Assembly: GCA_015064545.1 (NCBI GenBank) | Contig: SVSA01000015.1 | Coordinates: forward strand, 1 to 34,631 | Direction: 5' to 3' | DNA from: Oscillospiraceae bacterium | Lineage (GTDB): Bacteria; Bacillota; Clostridia; Oscillospirales; CAG-272 | Length of the DNA stretch: 34,631 bases | Shown here: positions 29,631-34,631 of the stretch, one piece after another | Position numbering within the stretch: position 1 is the first letter of the stretch | Layout of the letters: every line of letters starts with the position of its first letter | The notes under the pieces: model-generated | The model's database searches: none | The model's input: only the letters and a program-made list of their open reading frames with translations | What the model was told of the DNA's origin: nothing | Position numbers and translations under genes: made by a program

Positions 29631-31907
29631 ATGAAAAGAATTATAACTTCGTTGTTCACACTTATTGTAGCTTTCACTATGATATTGGGGCTGACTTCTT
29701 GCAAGAGTGAAGAAGAAAAATTAGTAGATCAGCCTTCTGAATCTTATATTATAGAATGCTTACAAAAAGTACCTTGCATCATAGAAATTGAAGCGGTTAC
29801 CGAAGATAACGACCCCATAGGTCAATTAAATAAGCCCGGTGGATATACAGCTCTCGTGTATTTCTCATACGAACTGGTTGATCAGGAAGAAGTATATGGA
29901 GATGATTTGATAGACAAAGGCACAGATGCTGGCGGATGTATAGAGGTTTATACTACAGAAAAGGATGCTAATAAGAGAAACGAATATTTGGCAGCATTTG
30001 ATGGCGGAGTTCTGACTTCCGGCTCTCATACCGTGGTTGGTACAATCGTAGTTAGAACTTCTGATGAATTAACTGCAACTCAACAAAAATTATTAGAATC
30101 AAACATTATCGCTGCTTTGCAAGGTCAAGATGACAAAATTGTTGCTCCAAAAACCAATTCAAATAATAATGACAGCAACGATGATTCTAATAATGACGAT
30201 GATCCCCCTGCTCAACCAAGCGGTAATACAAAAGAAGATGGCGTAAACGATGCTGAAAAATTTGCAAACGAGTTTGCAACAGAATATCCTAACGATTATT
30301 TAACTCCTAATTACATAACGGAATATTTAAGAGATGTATTGGGGTACTCTGAAACGATAGCGGTTTACGCTACGGAGAACTGTAATATCAGTTGGGCGAC
30401 TCATGCTAAAAAATATGCTCAAGTTTATTTGACCTATGAAGAAGAATTCGGCAGACCTGCGAGCTGGTGGAATCCTTCGGATATTGAGGATATGTTGCTG
30501 GAGGATGGTTTTTCTTATGACACCATTGATGCAACGATGGCAACCATTGATTGGACAGCCCAATCAAAAAAATATGTAAAGCATTTGTCTGAATTTTACG
30601 ATACATTTAATCGTCTTGATGCAAGAGGTTATTTGGAAGATATCGCTGCTAATGAAGCTGGTGTGAACTATCTTTTAGAAAATAGCGGCGTGAATTGGAA
30701 ACAACACGCGCTAAACATGGCAAACGAATTGTGGACAGAATATAGTTCGCAAGGATATTATGAAGATAAAACTGTAGAGTTTATTCTGACAGACATACGC
30801 GAAGAGCTATCTTCCATTTGGGAATATACCCAAGCAGAAATTGATTATGCTATTCAAAACATTACCATAGATAGATGCCGTCATACAAATTTACAGACAT
30901 TAAGTGCTGTTGCCGCAACATGTACGGCTACGGGATTGACCGAGGGCAAAAAATGCAAGGATTGTGGTGAAACTATAATAGAACAATCTACAATCCCTGC
31001 AAGCCACACAGAAGTTGTGGATGAAGCGGTATCTGCCACTTGTGAAAATACTGGATTATCAGAGGGTTCACACTGTTCTAAATGCGGAGAAATAATTGTT
31101 GCACAGCAAGTGCTTTCCATTGTAAATCACTCATTTAACAGTGGTTACTGCCGATACTGCGAATGTGAAGAATATACAACTGGACTTGTATTTACAGAAA
31201 TTACAGGAGGATATGCTGTCACTGGATACAATGGAACAGCCTATTCCATTAAAATTCCTTCTGTATATAAAGATAAAGCAGTTGTTTATATAGACGATTC
31301 TGCTTTTAAAGGAAAATCTTCAATCACTTCGGTTGCTATGGGGGATAATATTACGAGCATGGGAACCAAAGTGTTTAGCAATTGTACCTCTCTTACATCT
31401 ATCAAATTAAGTGAGAATCTAAGTGCTATAGGCGACTATGCATTTGAAGGATGTTCAAAACTATCAAGTGTATCCGTGCCTAATTCGGTGGAAAAAATCG
31501 GAAACTATGCATTTAGCGGTTGTACAAAGCTAAGCAAAGTTGTTTTTGGAACAGGATTAAAAACAATAGGAAAATATTCATTCTCAAACTGTTCGGCTTT
31601 AGAATATGGTAATAGTTATACCAAGTTTACAATCCCCGACACAGTCGAAAGAATCGAAAAAGGAGCATTCAATAATTGCACCACTCTATCAAACAAAGGC
31701 ATGCTTTACATTCCTTCGTCTGTTACATATATTGAGTGTGGCGCTTTTACTGGATTTGAACTAAACGATATTGGTTTTAGTGATGGCACAGGATGGTATT
31801 ATTACAAATCAGAAACAGCCACGGGAACAAGTGTGGATATGAGATATACTTCTAATAGCTACACATACTTGAGCAAAACATATTCAGGCTATCTAATAAA
31901 AAAATAA
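29631..31907 (+). CDS. Large lipoprotein: Ltp-like repeats, cysteine motifs and BspA-like leucine-rich repeats
   Basis: 758 residues; AGGAGG 4-5 nt before the ATG. Signal peptide with lipobox LTS-C (Cys24). An N-terminal domain (about 25-170) is followed by an Asn/Asp-rich linker. From about 205-410 come repeats resembling the host-cell-surface lipoprotein Ltp motif: 'LGYSETIAVYATENCNISW', 'DGFSYDTIDATMATIDW'. Two segments with paired CxxC motifs (about 415-505; 'CTATGLTEGKKCKDCGE', 'CENTGLSEGSHCSKCGE') match a repeat common in Clostridia surface proteins. From about 550 to 710 lie LRR_5 repeats ('SAFKGKSSITSVAMGDNI', 'YAFSGCTKLSKVVF'). It should be displayed on the cell surface. Ltp-type proteins of phages block superinfection; adhesion is an alternative role. 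Confidence 0.85.
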   Translation: MKRIITSLFTLIVAFTMILGLTSCKSEEEKLVDQPSESYIIECLQKVPCIIEIEAVTEDNDPIGQLNKPGGYTALVYFSYELVDQEEVYGDDLIDKGTDAGGCIEVYTTEKDANKRNEYLAAFDGGVLTSGSHTVVGTIVVRTSDELTATQQKLLESNIIAALQGQDDKIVAPKTNSNNNDSNDDSNNDDDPPAQPSGNTKEDGVNDAEKFANEFATEYPNDYLTPNYITEYLRDVLGYSETIAVYATENCNISWATHAKKYAQVYLTYEEEFGRPASWWNPSDIEDMLLEDGFSYDTIDATMATIDWTAQSKKYVKHLSEFYDTFNRLDARGYLEDIAANEAGVNYLLENSGVNWKQHALNMANELWTEYSSQGYYEDKTVEFILTDIREELSSIWEYTQAEIDYAIQNITIDRCRHTNLQTLSAVAATCTATGLTEGKKCKDCGETIIEQSTIPASHTEVVDEAVSATCENTGLSEGSHCSKCGEIIVAQQVLSIVNHSFNSGYCRYCECEEYTTGLVFTEITGGYAVTGYNGTAYSIKIPSVYKDKAVVYIDDSAFKGKSSITSVAMGDNITSMGTKVFSNCTSLTSIKLSENLSAIGDYAFEGCSKLSSVSVPNSVEKIGNYAFSGCTKLSKVVFGTGLKTIGKYSFSNCSALEYGNSYTKFTIPDTVERIEKGAFNNCTTLSNKGMLYIPSSVTYIECGAFTGFELNDIGFSDGTGWYYYKSETATGTSVDMRYTSNSYTYLSKTYSGYLIKK

Positions 31908-31921
31908 TCACCCAAAATGTT

Positions 31922-31955
31922 GGAGGCAAGTGCGAATCTTGCCTCCGATTATCTT
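31922..31955 (+). terminator. Intrinsic terminator after the large lipoprotein gene
   Basis: Perfect 9-bp stem GGAGGCAAG/CTTGCCTCC with a 7-nt loop, followed by GATTATCTTTATATT. Confidence 0.85.
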
Positions 31956-31994
31956 TATATTCCTCTCAATTTGTATTCTCTCTAATATAATGCA

Positions 31995-32023
31995 TTGAAA
32001 ATCATCAATATTTATGTTATAAT
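31995..32023 (+). promoter_or_regulatory. Promoter of the DUF4238-like gene
   Basis: TTGAAA, 17-nt spacer, perfect TATAAT, 31 nt before the ATG at 32055. Confidence 0.85.
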
Positions 32024-32054
32024 ACTGTCAAAGAATTCGAGGTGGAATTATAAA

Positions 32055-32948
32055 ATGGCAGATACAACCGTTCATCAACACTATGTTTGGCGATATTATT
32101 TAAGGCAATGGGCAACCAACGAACAGATTATATGTTTGCGAGATGGAAATAAAATATTCCCTGTCAACTTGATGAAGATAGCACAAGAAAAATTGTTTTA
32201 TCAATTTTGCGAATCATCCGAAACCGATTTTTTAATCGCTCGTCATATGGCGGACGATTGCTCCATTAAGCTTATAGAGGTTTATGAAAGTATCAACGCA
32301 TTTTTGCGTAGCGCAAGAGAAAACGGAGATGACGCATTATATCAAGATATACTTGAGTTTTGTAAGGACTTTGATGAAAAATTCTACAATTGCCCCGTTG
32401 AAAAAGCATTAAAATTACCATTAGAGAAACTATATGCAAAAGATTTTTCTTTTTTGGATAATCAGGATACCAAAATCCCGTTTTGCAATGCAATAGCAGA
32501 ACAATATTGTCGAACAAACATGATGAAAACAGGATTTATTCGTAGTATAAAAGAATCAAATATCGAAGGGGCTAATCCACACAATGTATGGTTCTTAATT
32601 CGTCATAGTTTGGCGTGCAAAATAGGGATGGCTCTTGCCTTTAAGGAATATCGTTTTTGCTTATTAGAAAGCTCGGATGTTCCGCTTATTACAGGAGATC
32701 AGCCAATTATAAATGTTTATGCCGACTATAGAGAACCTAAAGGAATTGCAGAACAGTGTGATTTATATTATCCAATAACTCCACAATTGGCTTTGTTCAT
32801 CACCGATAAGGATATTGTTGAAAACAAGGGCATGATTTTTCTATCACGAGAGCAAGCAATGAAATTAAACGATCTCATAGTTGCCGCATCTCACAGCCAA
32901 GTCTTTGCAGCAAACAATGATGACCTCTTAAAATATAAAACAACATAA
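32055..32948 (+). CDS. DUF4238-like protein
   Basis: The start is set at the ATG at 32055 (MADTTVHQHYVWRYYL) with GAGGTGG about 9 nt upstream; the track start at 31995 lies in the -35 box. 297 residues, soluble. 'HQHYVWRYYLRQWA' at the N-terminus, followed by 'KIFPVNLMKIAQEKLFY', and later 'VPLITGDQPIIN' and 'CDLYYPITPQLALFI', are the pattern of DUF4238 proteins. The function of the family is unknown; members are frequent in accessory regions. It is monocistronic with its own promoter and terminator. Confidence 0.8.
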   Translation: MADTTVHQHYVWRYYLRQWATNEQIICLRDGNKIFPVNLMKIAQEKLFYQFCESSETDFLIARHMADDCSIKLIEVYESINAFLRSARENGDDALYQDILEFCKDFDEKFYNCPVEKALKLPLEKLYAKDFSFLDNQDTKIPFCNAIAEQYCRTNMMKTGFIRSIKESNIEGANPHNVWFLIRHSLACKIGMALAFKEYRFCLLESSDVPLITGDQPIINVYADYREPKGIAEQCDLYYPITPQLALFITDKDIVENKGMIFLSREQAMKLNDLIVAASHSQVFAANNDDLLKYKTT

Positions 32949-32957
32949 TACACTTCG

Positions 32958-32989
32958 GGAGCGAGAAAACAATCTCGCTCCTTTTATAT
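32958..32989 (+). terminator. Intrinsic terminator after the DUF4238-like gene
   Basis: Perfect 9-bp stem GGAGCGAGA/TCTCGCTCC with a 6-nt loop, followed by TTTTATATC. Confidence 0.93.
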
Positions 32990-33062
32990 CTAACAAGATA
33001 AATAAAAGAAATAACTGATTTACACCAATTTTGCCTTTTTTCTGCCATCTCATTTTCACCCG

Positions 33063-33091
33063 TTGACTTGAGTATATGGGTATGGTATAAT
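33063..33091 (+). promoter_or_regulatory. Strong sigma-A promoter in a region without genes (first)
   Basis: TTGACT, 17-nt spacer, perfect TATAAT followed by AAATG. No open reading frame with a ribosome binding site follows. Confidence 0.85.
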
Positions 33092-33097
33092 AAATGT

Positions 33098-33330
33098 GGA
33101 ACGGGAGATCGCTCCTACCACTTGTGGCGGCAACCGGTATTTTTTCACAGACTCGCTCTGTATAGTTTCCTGCGTGTTATCACGAATAATTTCAGACCGC
33201 CCGCGCCTTATAATTCGAGGGTAAGTTGCGCCGCCCTCTTCCGGCTTGCGTTCAGCAAGAAAAATTTATCAGACTGTAAAAAACAGAACTATGGCTTCGC
33301 TTCCCCTGGGGAAGCATAAGAAAAAAGCCC
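33098..33330 (+). ncRNA. Candidate structured non-coding RNA (first transcript)
   Basis: Downstream of the 33063 promoter there is no credible gene but many short perfect hairpins: GGAG/CTCC (33104), ACAGA/TCTGT near 33147, CGTG/CACG near 33174, GCGC-CTTA/TAAG-TTGCGC (33203-33231), CTTGC/GCAAG near 33245, and GCTTCCC/GGGAAGC at 33299-33315 as a possible 3' end. No clear T-run terminator is present, so the end is uncertain. Confidence 0.4.
33299..33315. repeat. GCTTCCC-GGGAAGC palindrome, copy 1
   Basis: A 17-bp palindromic unit, nearly identical to the copy at 34452-34468, each close upstream of a TTGACA hexamer. Confidence 0.6.
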
Positions 33331-33341
33331 CCAAACCCCCA

Positions 33342-33370
33342 TTGACAAAAACACTCCTTTTTGGTATAAT
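33342..33370 (+). promoter_or_regulatory. Consensus sigma-A promoter of the large structured RNA
   Basis: Perfect TTGACA, 17-nt spacer, perfect TATAAT, the strongest promoter in the window, followed by no coding gene for about 600 nt. Confidence 0.92.
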
Positions 33371-33376
33371 AAAGGT

Positions 33377-33870
33377 GCAGAGGGCTAGAACCCCTGGATT
33401 GATTTTTGTGCGCCGTCCAATAGGACACATTTTCGCGGCTATGCCGTGTAGCACATCTGGTTAGGATTGTATTTATGTGTTGTGTTAGGATACCGTGGGC
33501 TTTTTGCTCGCAATGCACACGTTGTTATTTTTGTATGCGGTTATGATGCAACTATCATAACCATGTTTTGAGAATGGATCAATTTACGGGGTAAGTGTTT
33601 CTTCTCCCCTGCGAAGAAAGTTTATATCTTGCCATTGAGCAGGAACAGTTTATCAGAGCCGTATGGCAAGCTATTTCCGGGCAACCGTTGCAAATAGCTA
33701 TTTTCAAGGATTCAGGCGCATTCACGCGCAAATTGTGTTGAGGGCAGTTTTTACGGGATAACTATGCCCGTAAAAGTATCAGGGTAATTTTCATAATTAC
33801 CACAATGAATTTCATAGCGACATCGCCGCAAAAGTGTGAAAGTACAGGAAAAAGATTTCTGTGCTTTTTT
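33377..33870 (+). ncRNA. Candidate large structured non-coding RNA, possibly of the ROOL/GOLLD/OLE type or new
   Basis: About 490 nt from the expected start of the consensus promoter to a U-run terminator, with no supported ORF on either strand. Perfect or near-perfect stems follow each other: GTCC/GGAC and CGCGGC/GCCGTG inside a GTGC/GCAC junction (33408-33455), GGTTATGAT/ATCATAACC (33539-33562), TTTCTTC/GAAGAAA (about 33597-33618) whose CCCC loop could pair with the GGGG at about 33588, CTTGCCA/TGGCAAG (about 33634-33671), AGCTATTT/AAATAGCT (about 33671-33701), TTTTACGGG/CCCGTAAAA (about 33747-33773), GGTAATT/AATTACC (about 33783-33801). The RNA may extend to about 34030, where a further long helix lies. 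Identity with a named large RNA class was not established. Confidence 0.65.
33840..33870 (+). terminator. Terminator-like stem at the 3' end of the large RNA
   Basis: AAGTACAG/CTGTGCTT (8 bp, one G-U pair) with an 11-nt loop, running into TTTTTT. Confidence 0.65.
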
Positions 33871-33880
33871 CGTTGTCAGC

Positions 33881-34022
33881 GATGCGTACCGGAGGCGGAT
33901 TTTTACGTTCCGTTTTTGCCGTTATGAAAGGAGGTGGTGCTTATGAAAATTACCCTTTTTGTATTTTTCATATATTCTTGCACATTGAACAAACATATCA
34001 ACCATCGCCTCCGTCGCGCATC
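33881..34022. other. Long-range imperfect inverted repeat around a small ORF
   Basis: GATGCG (33881) pairs with CGCATC (34017-34022) and CGGAGGCG (33890-33897) with CGCCTCCG (34006-34013), separated by a 3x3 internal loop. The enclosed arm holds an AAAGGAGG and the small ORF at 33943. It could be an extension of the large RNA or a translational control element. Confidence 0.5.
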
Positions 34023-34062
34023 CGTTAAACTCACACAGAAAAGCGTAGGGCTTAGCTGCTAA
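33943..34062 (+). CDS. Possible 39-residue small protein
   Basis: Too short for the track. The ATG is 8 nt after a near-ideal AAAGGAGG, and the peptide opens with a hydrophobic MKITLFVFFIYSC, then a basic part (HRLRRASVKLTQK). The frame ends at 34062, inside the run-up to the HTH-like ORF, which is in a different frame. It might be a leader peptide, a broken 5' end of that gene or chance. Confidence 0.3.
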   Translation: MKITLFVFFIYSCTLNKHINHRLRRASVKLTQKSVGLSC

Positions 34063-34099
34063 CAATCGTTATCCGGAAATCGTAACGCTATCCAAGACG

Positions 34100-34426
34100 T
34101 TGCAACGGTTAAGAGAAAGTAATCCCAAAATAACACAGGCATCTCTTATACGAGATGGATATTTTCAAAGAACAAGAATCAATCGTATATTCAGAAACAG
34201 TAATGACAAGGGCGGACCGTTCCCTATAACCGTAAAGGATATCGTCACTCTCGCAATCGCTTATAAGCTAAACGAGGAGCAGACAAGAGAACTTTTATTC
34301 AGCGCATTCCCAGATTTCAGATTTTATGAGATGTTCGTAAAAAATCAAATGAGTCTGGCAGATGCAAACGAAATCTTAGACGAGCAAGCTCTTGACTTGC
34401 TTGGTACGTCAATCTTAGATGATTGA
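34100..34426 (+). CDS. Small HTH-like regulatory protein, start uncertain
   Basis: The track starts at a TTG without a ribosome binding site. The same frame is open from 34049 and reads GLAANNRYPEIVTLSKT before it, which looks like real coding sequence but offers no ATG, GTG or earlier TTG. The protein (108 residues from the TTG) has 'SLIRDGYFQRTRINRIFRNSN' and 'PITVKDIVTLAIAYKLNEEQTRELL', resembling small XRE/HTH-type proteins of mobile elements in Clostridia. Either the start is unusual, or the 5' end has been lost or frameshifted (compare the small ORF at 33943). Confidence 0.6.
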   Translation: MQRLRESNPKITQASLIRDGYFQRTRINRIFRNSNDKGGPFPITVKDIVTLAIAYKLNEEQTRELLFSAFPDFRFYEMFVKNQMSLADANEILDEQALDLLGTSILDD

Positions 34427-34438
34427 AAAAATGATAAA

Positions 34439-34475
34439 GTTTCCTCGCGCCGCTTCCCTTGGGGAAGCAGGAAAC
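34439..34475 (+). repeat. Composite hairpin with GCTTCCC-GGGAAGC palindrome, copy 2
   Basis: GTTTCCT/AGGAAAC encloses GCTTCCC/GGGAAGC (34452-34468), with a 6-nt bulge on the left. It sits between the HTH-like gene and the last gene and may act as a terminator, although only GCTTT follows. Confidence 0.5.
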
Positions 34476-34509
34476 GCTTTGACATCAGGTATAATGGTGT
34501 CAGGTTAAA

Positions 34510-34519
34510 GTTGCGCAAC
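34510..34519. promoter_or_regulatory. Palindrome GTTGCGCAAC, possible operator
   Basis: Perfect 10-bp palindrome upstream of the last gene, close to a TATAAT at 34490 that lies between TGACA and TGTCA inverted half-sites. It could be a binding site for the neighbouring HTH-like protein; no good -35 was found. Confidence 0.3.
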
Positions 34520-34556
34520 CAAAACCAATTTTTTATTTACGAAAGGAGAAAAAAGT

Positions 34557-34631
34557 ATGCTAAACATCAGAGATCTTAAAATCGATCCCGCCTCGCTCGG
34601 TGAGAAAAAGCTCCTTGTGGAGATCATTCCC
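34557..34631 (+). CDS. Start of an unidentified gene, cut by the right edge
   Basis: ATG at 34557 with AAAGGAG upstream; 25 codons are visible (MLNIRDLKIDPASLGEK..). Base composition is GC-richer again. Too short to identify. Confidence 0.7.
   Translation, partial: MLNIRDLKIDPASLGEKKLLVEIIP

Noticed and set aside
33252-33518. Minus-strand 88-aa ORF in the RNA region
   Set aside because: No ribosome binding site or family signal, and it crosses the strong plus-strand promoter and the first RNA hairpins.
34467-34495. TTGACA with TATAAT at 34475-34495 as a promoter
   Set aside because: The two hexamers are only about 5 nt apart, and the position 17 nt before TATAAT has no -35 match.

Overview
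The window looks like chromosome from a spore-forming member of the Clostridia, probably an uncultured gut or rumen relative of Oscillospirales/Christensenellales. The support is a cotJABC spore-coat operon, a Gram-positive SecG, many lipoproteins with Clostridia-type signal peptides, strong AGGAGG ribosome binding sites, and consensus TTGACA/TATAAT promoters. Most of the window (1-27.6 kb) is fairly GC-rich. From about 27.6 to 33 kb it is visibly AT-rich and reads as an accessory island.

Region 1 (1-14.2 kb, all minus strand, transcribed right to left) is a carbohydrate-handling locus. In transcription order it holds two Gfo/Idh/MocA-type proteins (one highly divergent), two paralogous solute-binding lipoproteins, an (alpha/alpha)6-barrel glycosidase of the GH63/MGH1 type, a third Gfo/Idh/MocA oxidoreductase, and a run of secreted proteins. 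The secreted run is three paralogous right-handed beta-helix proteins (Pectate_lyase_3 type), a small lipoprotein and a repeat protein cut off by the left edge. The last-named proteins and one beta-helix protein share an undescribed beta-rich 'W..xYETT' domain. Divergently transcribed on the plus strand are an AraC-type regulator and a GH31 glycosidase, probably the controller and the intracellular or cell-associated hydrolase of the same locus. No ABC permease genes are present.

Region 2 (17.5-27.6 kb) is housekeeping with a few oddities. It holds a membrane-anchored GRAM-like/TIR protein, tRNA-Leu(UAG), SecG with an acidic repeat tail, an SGNH-hydrolase lipoprotein, an aconitase-superfamily hydratase, a small membrane protein, a Nudix hydrolase translationally coupled to a DUF1015 protein, a CGC-rich small protein, YhbY and cotJABC. 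Many intrinsic terminators can be read directly.

Region 3 (27.6-34.6 kb) is the accessory part. A peptide-deformylase-like protein overlaps a two-TM membrane protein gene (minus strand). Divergent from it is a 758-aa lipoprotein with Ltp-like repeats, cysteine-bearing repeats and BspA-like leucine-rich repeats. That gene is preceded by a striking structured leader: a 19-bp closing helix that starts exactly where the predicted transcript starts, then an intrinsic terminator immediately before the ribosome binding site. A DUF4238-type protein follows. Then comes about 1 kb without a convincing gene, carrying two near-perfect sigma-A promoters and a dense series of perfect hairpins, the signature of one or two large structured non-coding RNAs. 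A small HTH-like protein with no good start and the first 25 codons of another gene close the window.

The best candidates for something undescribed are the large RNA at about 33.4-33.9 kb (possibly to 34.0 kb), the leader RNA at 29.4-29.6 kb, and the shared 'YETT' domain of the secreted proteins. All function calls rest on reading motifs by eye; no database search was run.
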